Below the pieces are notes generated by a model. That model made no database searches, was not told the origin of the DNA, and saw nothing but the letters and a program-made list of their open reading frames with translations. Shown here piece after piece: positions 8,101 through 16,362 of a stretch of 64,000 nt of DNA; position 1 is the first letter of the stretch; each line of letters begins with the position of its first letter. The position numbers and the translations under genes were made by a program. The stretch is from Thermoanaerobaculia bacterium (lineage in GTDB: Bacteria > Acidobacteriota > Thermoanaerobaculia > Multivoradales > J023): the NCBI GenBank assembly GCA_030431255.1, contig JAUIJL010000010.1, positions 1 through 64,000 on the forward strand. The letters are read 5' to 3'.

Positions 8101-9027
8101 ATGGATATCGCCGCCCCTAGCCCTGAGATCGGAGCTCGGCTGAGACTTTGGAAATCTTCATCGCCTGATCGGCATCCGGTCCGCCCACGGCCGATCGTCG
8201 AAAACCTGGGTAGCCGACTGCTGCGCGCGCTGGCTCCCAAGACCCCAAAGAGCTCTACCGCCACCCCTCCTGCCGCCCTCACACCGTGGTCACAGCTGAC
8301 CATCCACACCGAAGACAGCCGATTGAGCGCGACGTGGTTCCCCGCCCAGGGGTCTGCCGCCGAAGCCGCCGATTCCGGATCATCCGAGGTTGACGAGCCG
8401 GCTCGTGGCGTTGTTGTGCTCGCCCACCCTTGGGTGCCCGGCGGGCAAGCCTACTTCTTCCGCCGCTCACGCTTGAAAGCCTTGAGACAAGCCGGCTACC
8501 ACGCCTTGACCTTCGATTTCCCCGGATTCGGTGACAGCAAGCGTTGGAAGGCCGGATTCTTGGATCGTGATCTGACCGCGGTCCTCGACCACGTCGACTC
8601 CCTCGCCCCGGGTCTACCGAAGTACTTCTGGGGTGTCAGCGCGGGCGGATATTGGGGTCATCTGGCCTTGAGCAGCCGATCCGACGTGGCGGCAGCGGTT
8701 TTCGAAGAAACCCCCATCCACCTCATCGATTGGTCGGATCGGGTGGCCCCCCAACGACGTTGGTGCCATGCCTTCTATCGCCGAGCCCTGGCCCCGGCCT
8801 ACCGCTTTCTCGACCTGAGGTGGCACGCGGCCCATCTCAAGGTCTCCGCAGCCGGCTATGTCTCCGGCCTCGAGGATCCGGGCATCCTGCCTGAAGAAAC
8901 CCATGAGCTCGCCCGCTTGGCGGCCGGACAATGCCGCATCGTGCCCAACGCAGGTCATCTCGACGTGATCAAGCGAGACAGCAAAGGCTGGATTCCGATG
9001 GTGCTTCAGATCTTTTCCACCTGCTAG
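8101..9027 (+). CDS. Alpha/beta hydrolase
   Basis: The product is 308 aa from ATG 8101, selected because GAGAGGAG lies about 13 bases upstream; an in-frame start at 8011 would add 30 residues of poor quality. The core reads VVVLAHPWVPGG (oxyanion region), FDFPGFGDS, the nucleophile elbow GVSAGGYWG and a late NAGHLD supplying the catalytic His. A Pro/Ala/Ser-rich linker with no signal precedes the core. This is a serine hydrolase of the lysophospholipase/esterase type; the substrate is unknown. It stands alone, 143 bp before the TfoX-like gene. Confidence 0.78.
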   Translation: MDIAAPSPEIGARLRLWKSSSPDRHPVRPRPIVENLGSRLLRALAPKTPKSSTATPPAALTPWSQLTIHTEDSRLSATWFPAQGSAAEAADSGSSEVDEPARGVVVLAHPWVPGGQAYFFRRSRLKALRQAGYHALTFDFPGFGDSKRWKAGFLDRDLTAVLDHVDSLAPGLPKYFWGVSAGGYWGHLALSSRSDVAAAVFEETPIHLIDWSDRVAPQRRWCHAFYRRALAPAYRFLDLRWHAAHLKVSAAGYVSGLEDPGILPEETHELARLAAGQCRIVPNAGHLDVIKRDSKGWIPMVLQIFSTC

Positions 9028-9170
9028 GCGCGCCGCCACCACAAATCCATAGGGCGGTGTCGGCTGCGTGTCCACCCATTCGTCCTTTGGGGTGGATCGA
9101 TAGAATCGTGCCGCTCGATCCGTGAAGGCACGACCGAAAGCTCCCCTTCGACGCACCGAAAGGACACCCC

Positions 9171-9497
9171 ATGCCCCACGACCCTCACCTCGCCGATCTC
9201 ATGCGCCGCGCCCTCGAAAAACGTCCGGGAATCACCGAAAAAAAGATGTTCGGGGGATTCTGCTGGATGCTCAACGGCAACATGCTGTGCGGCGTCGAGG
9301 TCGGTCGATTCATGTTTCGGGTCGGCAAAGAGTTGGAAGCAGAGGCCCTGGAAAGACGGGGGGCCTCACCCATGGACATTACAGGACGCCCCATGCGCGG
9401 GATCATTTGGGTCGACGCCGACGAAGCTGTCGACGCCGGACTCGACAGCTGGCTCGATTTCGCCGGCCAATTCGTCGGATCGCTTCCGGCCAAGTAG
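9171..9497 (+). CDS. TfoX N-terminal domain protein
   Basis: The product is 108 aa. It matches the stand-alone TfoX-N fold: EKKMFGGFCWMLNGNMLCGV, then FRVGKE and a C-terminal MRGIIWVDAD...WLDFA. TfoX/Sxy in gamma-proteobacteria activates competence genes, but short N-domain-only homologues such as this one are widespread and of unknown role. AAAGGAC precedes the ATG. It is monocistronic in appearance. Confidence 0.85.
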   Translation: MPHDPHLADLMRRALEKRPGITEKKMFGGFCWMLNGNMLCGVEVGRFMFRVGKELEAEALERRGASPMDITGRPMRGIIWVDADEAVDAGLDSWLDFAGQFVGSLPAK

Positions 9498-9530
9498 CAA
9501 GCTCCGGGAAGCCACGGCCGCTGGGGAATC

Positions 9531-9550
9531 GTTTACCCGGGCGGGTAAAC
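9531..9550. terminator. Inverted repeat, possible terminator or operator
   Basis: GTTTACCC and GGGTAAAC form a perfect 8-bp inverted repeat around GGGC, 34 bp after the TfoX-like stop. It is followed by a short pyrimidine run (CTTTTCCC) but no true T tract. It could end the TfoX transcript or be a protein-binding palindrome ahead of the cyclase gene. Confidence 0.4.
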
Positions 9551-9723
9551 CTTTTCCCAAAGTTTTCGCCGACTCGAGCTGACGAGCTCATAGATCAAGG
9601 GTCTGTAGCCGGCACGCTGTTTGCTCCCTATCCAGGTGAACGTCGGCCGGGCTTTTGGGTTGGAATCCCCAGCCGAGCCCGGCAGACCCTTAGACCCTGG
9701 CCCCCGGAAAGTGAGCAAACGGC

Positions 9724-10977
9724 ATGACCTCCACAGTCCAAGCGCCGCCTTTGGCGTCAGCACCCAACACATCGTCTGCTGGTGATGCCGAATTCGACCG
9801 CGCAGCTGCCGAAATCATCGATCTACTGCGCGGTCACGCTCGGAGGCACAGAGGATCGGCGATCTGGCTCGGGCGCAAGAGTGACGACACCTTCTCGGAG
9901 CTACCGCCCAATCTCTACGCGGGCTCAGCCGGCATAGCCCTGGCCCTGGCCCAATGGGGCAAAGCCGATAGCTGCGCCCAATCCAGCCGACTCGCCCTGG
10001 AAGCGGTGCTCTTGCCGAGACGTCGGCTCAAAGCCCTCGCGGCCAAAATCGTCGAGGAGCAACCTCGCAAGGATATTCGCCTAGGCGGTGGATTCCGAGG
10101 TATCGGCTCGGCGATTTACGCCTACTCACGGCTCGCCCTGTGCTTGGAGGATTCGGAGCTGGTCGAAGACGCTCTCGAGCTGTGCCGGATCGTGACACCA
10201 AATCGCATCCAGCGTCAGCAGAATTGGTCGTTGATCGACGGGGTCTCCGGACTGCTGCTGTCCCTATTGACGGCCCATCGAGCAGCGAAGCATTTCGGGT
10301 TGGAATCCTCCCTGGAGGCACAAATCGAGACCTGTGGCGAACGTCTGCGGGCCTTTCTCGACGACCCGTCCTTCCCTTGCTCGTCGGGATTCGGGCACGG
10401 CCTGAGCGGTATCGCATACGCATTGATTCGGCTTCACGACGAGGACCCGGAAGGGAATTGGCATTGGGATGCCCACGCCGCTCTCGCCCAGGAGCGCCTG
10501 CTCTTCGATCCCCGCCTCCGGGCTTGGAAGAAAAGCCCGGCAAAGGATCAAACCGTGGCCGAAAACGCTTGGTGCGAAGGGCCGGCGGGCATGTTGCTGG
10601 CCCGAGCGGCGATCGTGGCCCGCGACCAATATCCGCAAGATCCCATCTCAGCCGCGGACCTCGACGTGCTCCAGGAGCAGACTCGCTGGCTTGCCGCCCG
10701 GCGCCAAGACCATCTCTGCTGCGGGAATTTGGGTCAAGCCCTCATTTTGCAACAGGTAGGTCGCGACCTCGACGATCAGGAGCTCATCGACGACGCTCAG
10801 CAGATCGGCCGAGCGGTGGCCAAGCGGGCCCCGGAATCTCTTTTCGTGCCCAAAGCGACGATCCACGAGACGGAAGCTTGGCTCGATCCCGCGTTCATGA
10901 CCGGCCTGGCAGGGGTGGCGTATGCCTTCATCCGCCTGTCGCGGCCTTCTTTCGCCAATTTAATGTTGCTGGAATGA
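9724..10977 (+). CDS. Stand-alone LanM-type lanthionine cyclase domain protein (LanC-like)
   Basis: The product is 417 aa and is entirely a LanC-like alpha/alpha barrel: NLYAGSAGIALAL (63-75), GFRGIGSAIYA (123-133), GFGHGLSGIAYAL (222-234), AWCEGPAGMLLARA (282-295), HLCCGNLGQAL (330-340) and a closing MTGLAGVAYAFIRL (392-405). Zinc ligands are expected at Cys284, Cys332 and Cys333; the CCG motif and the C-terminal MTGLAG box are typical of class II LanM cyclases, and His225 matches the catalytic His of LanC. The LanM dehydratase domain (about 600 aa) is absent here and nearby, and no Cys-rich precursor is visible. LanC enzymes add Cys thiols to dehydrated Ser/Thr. A stand-alone copy may act on another dehydratase's product or on small thiols, as eukaryotic LanCL does (inference). 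It is followed after 9 bp by a one-TM protein gene. Confidence 0.8.
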   Translation: MTSTVQAPPLASAPNTSSAGDAEFDRAAAEIIDLLRGHARRHRGSAIWLGRKSDDTFSELPPNLYAGSAGIALALAQWGKADSCAQSSRLALEAVLLPRRRLKALAAKIVEEQPRKDIRLGGGFRGIGSAIYAYSRLALCLEDSELVEDALELCRIVTPNRIQRQQNWSLIDGVSGLLLSLLTAHRAAKHFGLESSLEAQIETCGERLRAFLDDPSFPCSSGFGHGLSGIAYALIRLHDEDPEGNWHWDAHAALAQERLLFDPRLRAWKKSPAKDQTVAENAWCEGPAGMLLARAAIVARDQYPQDPISAADLDVLQEQTRWLAARRQDHLCCGNLGQALILQQVGRDLDDQELIDDAQQIGRAVAKRAPESLFVPKATIHETEAWLDPAFMTGLAGVAYAFIRLSRPSFANLMLLE

Positions 10978-10986
10978 GAATGCGCT

Positions 10987-11319
10987 ATGTCCCACGCCGA
11001 GACCGAGGCAAAAGCTTCCTCAACATCACCAGATATATCCCCTAGGCTCGAGCACAGCTCAGATCCGGCGGGTCGCGATTCGGGAGGTTTCGAAGCAACC
11101 AGCGGAGAGCTCCAGAATCACGGCTTGAGCAGATCCCGCATTTGGCTCTGGCTTGCCTTCGCGTTGCTGGCTCTCATTCTGTTGATTCTCTGGCAGTTAC
11201 AGTCCCAGACCATTTCCCCCGACGGCATGGGAGTCGCCCGTCACCACCCCGTGGCTCCCAGCTCTATCGGCCTACAGACATCGATCGAGCGCTCGGATCA
11301 GCCGATCGACCTCGTCTAG
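10987..11319 (+). CDS. Single-pass membrane protein, function unknown
   Basis: The product is 110 aa. A polar Ser/Glu-rich N-terminus of about 50 residues is followed by one strong transmembrane helix (IWLWLAFALLALILLILW) and a 35-residue tail. It has no Cys, so it is not a lanthipeptide precursor. It begins 9 bp after the cyclase stop, so co-transcription is likely, and its last 48 bp overlap the convergent desulfurase-like gene. No family is recognised; it could be an over-prediction. Confidence 0.45.
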   Translation: MSHAETEAKASSTSPDISPRLEHSSDPAGRDSGGFEATSGELQNHGLSRSRIWLWLAFALLALILLILWQLQSQTISPDGMGVARHHPVAPSSIGLQTSIERSDQPIDLV

Positions 11320-12630
11320 GGTGTTGTAGTGCACCATGCTGATTCGGATGACGCCACCCGCCGACTGCAAGCCAAGGGACTGCACCGCCCGCTTGGCATA
11401 GAAATCTCCCCACCGAATGGCGACCTTTTCGCCGTCTAAGGCAGTGGGAATTTCGCTCGCGTGCCGCCCCTCCGCAACGAAGGAGATGGTCGGCACCCGG
11501 ATCGCGGCATCGGAGGACTCCGGGCCGATCACACGCACTCCCTGACGTTGGCTCAGAAACTCCAGAACCCGAGCCGCCAAAGCTCGTTCATGGGTCGCGA
11601 TGAGCTCGAAAGCTCGATCCAGCGGATTGGGCTCCGTCCCAGACCTCGCGCCGCCGGCCCAGTCGTGAGCCCCATGGTGGGTCGCCAAGGATTCGAGGTA
11701 CTCGGGGATCGCCGGCAGTGACGCCGCCAGCTCGTGATTCGGGCCACCGGGCTCCATCTTGGCCGGCAATTGATCCTCGCCGACGAAAAAGTGATTCTGG
11801 CTCCGCGCTTCGGCGAGCAGCTCGCGCCGACCCCAAAGCACGGCCTGATGGGGTCCATAGGTCTTATAGGTGCTGAAGACGTAGAAGTCGACGCCGAGGG
11901 CACGCACATCTATTCTTCGATGGGGTGCGAAAGCTACACCGTCGACGCATACCCGGGCGCCCACCCCATGGGCCGCTTCGGCCATCGCGGAGACATCGTG
12001 AATTCGACCCACAATATTCGAGCAGTGGGTCACGGCGACCAAGCGGGTCCGCTCCGTGAGCAGAGCCTTCAAGTCCTCCAGCTCAAGGGATGCTGATTCC
12101 CGGCGTAGCTTCCACTCTTTGAGAACTATGCCCGAGGCGCCGAGAGCACGCCACGGCCCGATATTGGCTTCGTGATCCAAATCGGTGACGATCACCTCAT
12201 CCCCCTCGCGCCAGCTCGGGCGCAAGGCTCGCGCCAGATGGGCCAACAAAACGGTGGTCGACGGCCCGAGGATCACCTCCCCGGATTCCGCCACCATCAG
12301 CTCTTCCATCGAGCGATGTCCGGCCTGAACCCGCTCCCCGGCTTCGACGGAAAGGTCGTAGGAGGCGCCGAGCTGAACCCCGAGCCGCCCCATGTAGCTC
12401 GCCACCCCGTCGATCACCGAGGCTAAAGGAACGCTTCCGCCGGCATTGTCGAAGAGAGCCCAATCCGTGGAAAGCGCGGGAAATCGTGATCTGACGAAAT
12501 CCAAATCCAACACGTTCTGATTTCGCGCTGTAAAGTTTCTGGTCTCCAAGCTCCAAACCTCCGAATGACTGCCTCCGGCTTCAAGCGCCTCGTGCCAAGT
12601 GATATCGTTCAAGCATGAAATTTCGATCAA
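11272..12630 (-). CDS. Cysteine desulfurase-like aminotransferase class V (VC1184 subfamily)
   Basis: The product is up to 452 aa if read from the TTG at 12630; the first 40 residues look atypical and the true start may be nearer FVRSRFPALS. It is a fold-type I PLP enzyme: LFDNAGGSVP, TDLDHEAN (PLP-stacking His), a CVDGVAFAPH segment holding the PLP Asp, and the Schiff-base Lys in FSTYKTYGPHQA. It matches the VC1184-type cysteine-desulfurase-like subfamily rather than IscS/SufS. I see no mobile catalytic-Cys loop of the IscS kind, so desulfurase activity is unproven. It converges with the one-TM protein gene and is divergent from the PAS-HisKA gene. Confidence 0.75.
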   Translation of the reverse strand: MIEISCLNDITWHEALEAGGSHSEVWSLETRNFTARNQNVLDLDFVRSRFPALSTDWALFDNAGGSVPLASVIDGVASYMGRLGVQLGASYDLSVEAGERVQAGHRSMEELMVAESGEVILGPSTTVLLAHLARALRPSWREGDEVIVTDLDHEANIGPWRALGASGIVLKEWKLRRESASLELEDLKALLTERTRLVAVTHCSNIVGRIHDVSAMAEAAHGVGARVCVDGVAFAPHRRIDVRALGVDFYVFSTYKTYGPHQAVLWGRRELLAEARSQNHFFVGEDQLPAKMEPGGPNHELAASLPAIPEYLESLATHHGAHDWAGGARSGTEPNPLDRAFELIATHERALAARVLEFLSQRQGVRVIGPESSDAAIRVPTISFVAEGRHASEIPTALDGEKVAIRWGDFYAKRAVQSLGLQSAGGVIRISMVHYNTLDEVDRLIRALDRCL

Positions 12631-12632
12631 CC

Positions 12633-12725
12633 GTGAGATCTCTATGAGAGTGAGATCTCCATGAGAAAGGTCTCATAGGCTGGATCTCAATGAACCGGAT
12701 CTCGACAAGCCGAGTGATCTCGCCC
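12633..12725. repeat. Degenerate tandem repeats with GATCTC core
   Basis: Six imperfect units of about 13-17 bp, each built around GATCTC or GGTCTC (for example TGAGATCTCTATGAGAG and TGAGATCTCCATGAGAA), fill the gap between two divergent genes. The first two units are nearly identical and the others progressively diverged. They could be binding sites for a regulator or simple slippage duplications. Confidence 0.6.
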
Positions 12726-12759
12726 CAACCACCGATCGGTCATCATCTGTGAGTCATCC

Positions 12760-13332
12760 ATGAGCCGTCCATCCATAGTACCGAAAGAAGAGCCGTTCGC
12801 CCTCGTGACCTGTGATGAAAGGGGGGTTGTCGTCGCTTGCACCGCGGATGTCATGGACCTGCTCGGCGTCGCCCAACACGATCTGGTCGGCCAAGATTTT
12901 TGCCGGCTACCCTGGCGGCCCTGTGACGGACAAGGCCGAGCTCTGGACATCCGCTTTCACCCACTCAAAGAGGCGTTGGCCAGTGGCAAAGAAACCAGCG
13001 GCACCCTGGTGTGCCCGACCCAGCCGAATCCCATCGCATTGCGCGTCTCCCCTTGGCTGGGGCAAAAGCCGGCCCAGCTCGTGTGCCGGCTCTATCCCGC
13101 CGACGGGTCAAAGGTTGCCGCGGAGCCCCATGAGCAGCATACCTACAAAGTGGCCCACGACCTGAAAAGCCCGTTGATCGCCGTGTTAGGCCATCTGGAA
13201 TTTGCCGAGGAAGCCGCTTTGCAAGGGGACATCGGCGAGATGCGCCGTGAATTCGCTCGCATCGACGCCGCCGCGGAACGGATGAACGAGCTGCTCGAGC
13301 AACTGCTCACCCCACCGAGGAACCCGAGTTAG
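12760..13332 (+). CDS. PAS-HisKA protein lacking an ATPase domain
   Basis: The product is 190 aa. Residues about 10-110 form a PAS-like sensor (FALVTCDERGVVVACTADVMDLLG). Residues 127-182 are a HisKA dimerisation/phosphoacceptor domain with the H-box YKVAHDLKSPL, His133 being the expected phosphorylation site, and the second helix RIDAAAERMNELLEQLL. The chain stops right there, where a HATPase_c domain would begin; the stop TAG is clean and the next gene converges on it with a 4-bp overlap. It cannot autophosphorylate on its own and may be a phosphotransfer or dominant-negative partner, or a truncated kinase. Confidence 0.75.
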   Translation: MSRPSIVPKEEPFALVTCDERGVVVACTADVMDLLGVAQHDLVGQDFCRLPWRPCDGQGRALDIRFHPLKEALASGKETSGTLVCPTQPNPIALRVSPWLGQKPAQLVCRLYPADGSKVAAEPHEQHTYKVAHDLKSPLIAVLGHLEFAEEAALQGDIGEMRREFARIDAAAERMNELLEQLLTPPRNPS

Positions 13333-14186
13333 AACTGGAACGGTTTGGGGGTGAAGATCAGCGGGGCGGCGGCTAGGGTCGCCCAGCCGAGGATTCTGCG
13401 ACCGAGGCCCAGGGCAGGTCCTCCCGATCGCACCGGCGGGTGCCGAAAGCCGATTAAGGCCAAGAGCAACAGCATCAGAGTCCACATCCAATATTGCTCC
13501 CAGAGCATCCACAACCAGGCCCCCAACACCACCAACCAAGACGTCCTATGGGCCCACTTCGGTGCCAGCGCATAGAGAATGTGGCCGCCGTCGAGCTGAC
13601 CGATCGGCATGAGATTCAGGGCGGTGATGAAGAGCCCGACCCAGCCGGCGTACGCCATGGGATGCAAAAGGATCGAGTGACCGTCGGGCACCTCGATCAT
13701 CAGGCTCGCCAACCAACGGAAGAGCGGAGGCGCCCCCAACGTCGGGCCGCTCTCTTCCTCCACTAGCGGCACCACATCCGAGAGGTGCAGACCCCAGACG
13801 GTCGCGATCAAGGACGGAAATAAACCTGCGAGCGGACCGGAGACCGCGATATCGAAGAGACCGCGGGTTTGGGCCGAGCCCGGACGCATAGCCAGCACGG
13901 CCCCCATGGTGCCGAAAGGGGACAACATGGCCGGCATGGGCAGGAAATACGGCAGGCTGGTGGGAACTCCATAGCGCCGAGCTTGTAAATAATGCCCAAG
14001 CTCATGGGCCAAAAGGATGGTCATCAGGGCCACGGCGTATACCGGCCCACCCAAATCGAGGGTGCTCAAACAGGTCAGCAAGAAGAGGATCGCGGGCAGG
14101 TGGCGCAACCACTCGGCGCGGCGCGGCGGTACCTCGACCGGCTCACTTTGGGGTCTCAGGGTAACGGGTGGGTAGTCCGATTCCAT
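13329..14186 (-). CDS. Site-2 protease family (M50) membrane metalloprotease
   Basis: The product is 285 aa from ATG 14186, chosen because GCAGGAAAAT precedes it; an ATG seven codons upstream lacks such a site. It has multiple membrane helices with the zinc motif HELGH at about residues 61-65 and the third-ligand motif NLMPIGQLDGGH about 130 residues later. Between them FGTMGAV and DIAVSGPLAGL match the short S2P/YUP8-like group without PDZ domain. Such enzymes cleave transmembrane substrates or handle membrane protein turnover. No anti-sigma factor is next to it. It converges on the PAS-HisKA gene. Confidence 0.85.
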   Translation of the reverse strand: MESDYPPVTLRPQSEPVEVPPRRAEWLRHLPAILFLLTCLSTLDLGGPVYAVALMTILLAHELGHYLQARRYGVPTSLPYFLPMPAMLSPFGTMGAVLAMRPGSAQTRGLFDIAVSGPLAGLFPSLIATVWGLHLSDVVPLVEEESGPTLGAPPLFRWLASLMIEVPDGHSILLHPMAYAGWVGLFITALNLMPIGQLDGGHILYALAPKWAHRTSWLVVLGAWLWMLWEQYWMWTLMLLLLALIGFRHPPVRSGGPALGLGRRILGWATLAAAPLIFTPKPFQF

Positions 14187-14613
14187 ATTTTCCTGCCAAT
14201 TTTGCATATTCGTCCATATTTAGGCACACGTATGTCTCTATCAGTCGACACTCAGCTACTGATGTGCCTCGCAAAGGTTTACCACATTTTGTCCCAGCAA
14301 GAATCCTAAGTGCACTAATAACAGCATTTAGTGGACACTCGATCCGCAGTCCTAGATTTTCTCCGACATTTATTCGCCGCAATGGGAACCTGGCACGTCG
14401 ATTGCTTATCTAAAGAGACAACAAGGCGCACATTGAGCGCCTGGGTCAAACGGCCCGAATTGACACACCTATGAGTTGACCCCTCCGGGGTCAATCCCAC
14501 CTACTGACCCACCTGAGCTACCTACCACAACAGCAAACCTAACCGGCCACCCCGAATTCATGGGGTGGCCCTGCCATATCTACCCTACGCTTGCGGACGA
14601 TACAATCCGCACC
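14187..14613. other. AT-richer intergenic region
   Basis: This 427-bp gap lies between the divergent M50 protease and glycosyltransferase genes. It is noticeably less GC-rich than its flanks from about 14190 to 14400. The short ORFs on either strand have no recognisable motif. It contains a perfect palindrome at 14476-14494 (TTGACCCC-TCC-GGGGTCAA). It probably holds both promoters; I see no RNA gene. Confidence 0.45.
14476..14494. promoter_or_regulatory. Perfect inverted repeat, possible operator
   Basis: TTGACCCC and GGGGTCAA are separated by TCC, about 120 bp upstream of the glycosyltransferase ATG. There is no T-run on either side, so a regulator-binding site is as likely as a terminator. 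Confidence 0.35.
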
Positions 14614-16362
14614 ATGTCTCAGAGCAACTCAGCGCCTCAAAGCCACACAGCGCCCCGAAGCCACACAGCGCCCCAAAGCCACACAGCGCCCCAAAGCCAC
14701 ACAGCGCCCCAAAGCCACACAGCGCCACCAAATCTAGACGCGACCCAAAACCAAGCCACGTCGAGCCGTCCCCTCGCGCCCAAACGCCCCATCGTCACCA
14801 TGACGGCGTTGCTCCTGCTGGCCGTGCACGCCGGGCTGGCCTACCAGAGCTTGCGGATCAAATCCGTCACCTACGACGAGCTGACCCATCTTCCGGCGGG
14901 CATGGCCATCGCGGCGAGCGGAGACATTGAGCTCAATCGCCAGCACCCTCCCTTGGTCAAGTGGCTGGCCGGCATCGCCGCCAACACCGCCGACCCACAC
15001 ATACCTTTCGACGACCCTTCCTATTCACCCGAGCAGGAGTGGGAGTTCGGCGCCAAGACCCTTTTTGCCCCGGAAAACGACCATTGGCGGATCTTGCGCC
15101 GGGGTCGTCTACCCACGGTGGGATTTTCCATCTTAGCCGGCTGGATCATCTTCCTGTGGGCAAGAAGGCGGTCCGGAGAGCTGGGTGCTCTCTTTGCCGT
15201 CGGTCTATGGGCTTTCTCGCCGTCGGCCCTCGCCCATGCCCGCTGGGTCACCATGGACGCCGCGGTCACCGCCCTCGGCATGCTGAGCCTCTACCTGTGG
15301 TGGCGGCTGTGCGAATCGTCCGACCGGCCCCAGGCGCTTCGGTGGGCCGTGCTCGCCGGCTTCGCTCTCGGGTTGACTCTCGGCGCTAAATTCAGTGGCC
15401 TGGTGCTGATTCCGGCCATGGTGCTGGCGGATGTCTTGGCCACGGTGGGTCGGCACCGCCGGGACATGTCGGCATGGAAGCGTTGGATCCGTGGCAGAGC
15501 CTTCCTTTGGTCAACCTTGGGAGCCGTGGCCTCCGCAACCCTCTGGGTGCTCTATCTTTTTCCCGCGGATCCCCTCTTTTACCTCAAGGACCTCAGCCGT
15601 CTCTACGCCGACCTCGAGCCGGACTACCGATTCTATTTGGCGGGGCAATTCCGCGAGGGTCGCTTTCCCCACTACTTCCTGGCCACTTTCCTACTCAAGA
15701 GCACTCCGCCGGAGCTGTTGATCGCGGTCGCCGGGTCCGCGCTGCTCCTGTGGCGCCGCTCGTCTCAGGATCTCTTCTTGGTGGTGCCGGCCCTCGCTTG
15801 GTTTGCCGCCACGACCACCATGGCATCGAATCAGGGACATCGCTACATCCTTCTGCTCTATCCCCTTCTATTCATCACTGCCGCGGGTTTGGCGCCCCTG
15901 GTCGCGAAAAGCCAACGCGTTTCCTTGGCCCGCCTCGCCCTAGTAGCGCTGTTGCTGACCCAGGCTCTGGAGGTCGTCAACCATCACCCCGACTATTTGC
16001 CCTATTTCAACCGACTAGCGGGAGGCCCACTGGCCGGCCCCTATTGGCTGGACGACTCCAATGTCGATTGGAACCAGGATATCGGTCGTGCCGCGGCCTG
16101 GCTCGACGCCAAGGGCATCGACTCGGTCCGGACGATTTTCTTCGGCCGTACCCACCCGGAGTTTTACGGTCTCCACCGAGAGCCCTTCCGGCGCTCCGAT
16201 TGGAAGGATGGCCCACGGCCGGGAGCCTATCTGGTCTCAGCCCACGTGCTGTCCCGCGGCCTGGAGCTCGAAGCCTTCGAGGGCTACCACAGTGATTGGC
16301 TGATTCGATACCAGCCCACGGACGTGCTCGGCGGATCCCTCTACCTCTACGTGTTTCCTTGA
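14614..16362 (+). CDS. GT39/ArnT-type membrane glycosyltransferase
   Basis: The product is 582 aa from ATG 14614; the ribosome site is weak and the start is provisional. A hydrophilic N-terminal stretch has five SHTAPQ/R units encoded by 18-bp tandem repeats (about 14640-14730). The body has about 10 hydrophobic helices. The first extracytoplasmic loop carries TYDELTHLPAG, the Asp-Glu motif of GT-C fold dolichyl/undecaprenyl-phosphate mannose transferases (PMT/ArnT), then NRQHPPLVKW. A C-terminal soluble part contains DSNVDWNQD and HPEFYG. It likely uses a lipid-linked sugar donor at the outer face of the inner membrane. The acceptor is unknown. It converges with psd with a 16-bp overlap. Confidence 0.8.
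   Translation: MSQSNSAPQSHTAPRSHTAPQSHTAPQSHTAPQSHTAPPNLDATQNQATSSRPLAPKRPIVTMTALLLLAVHAGLAYQSLRIKSVTYDELTHLPAGMAIAASGDIELNRQHPPLVKWLAGIAANTADPHIPFDDPSYSPEQEWEFGAKTLFAPENDHWRILRRGRLPTVGFSILAGWIIFLWARRRSGELGALFAVGLWAFSPSALAHARWVTMDAAVTALGMLSLYLWWRLCESSDRPQALRWAVLAGFALGLTLGAKFSGLVLIPAMVLADVLATVGRHRRDMSAWKRWIRGRAFLWSTLGAVASATLWVLYLFPADPLFYLKDLSRLYADLEPDYRFYLAGQFREGRFPHYFLATFLLKSTPPELLIAVAGSALLLWRRSSQDLFLVVPALAWFAATTTMASNQGHRYILLLYPLLFITAAGLAPLVAKSQRVSLARLALVALLLTQALEVVNHHPDYLPYFNRLAGGPLAGPYWLDDSNVDWNQDIGRAAAWLDAKGIDSVRTIFFGRTHPEFYGLHREPFRRSDWKDGPRPGAYLVSAHVLSRGLELEAFEGYHSDWLIRYQPTDVLGGSLYLYVFP

Noticed and set aside
11272-11319. Overlap of the one-TM protein gene with the desulfurase-like gene as evidence for a mis-called gene
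   Set aside because: A 48-bp 3' overlap of convergent genes is plausible, and the membrane helix is strong; the gene was kept at low confidence rather than removed.
9724-12630. Complete lanthipeptide biosynthetic cluster
   Set aside because: There is a cyclase but no dehydratase, precursor, protease or exporter; the small neighbouring protein has no Cys.
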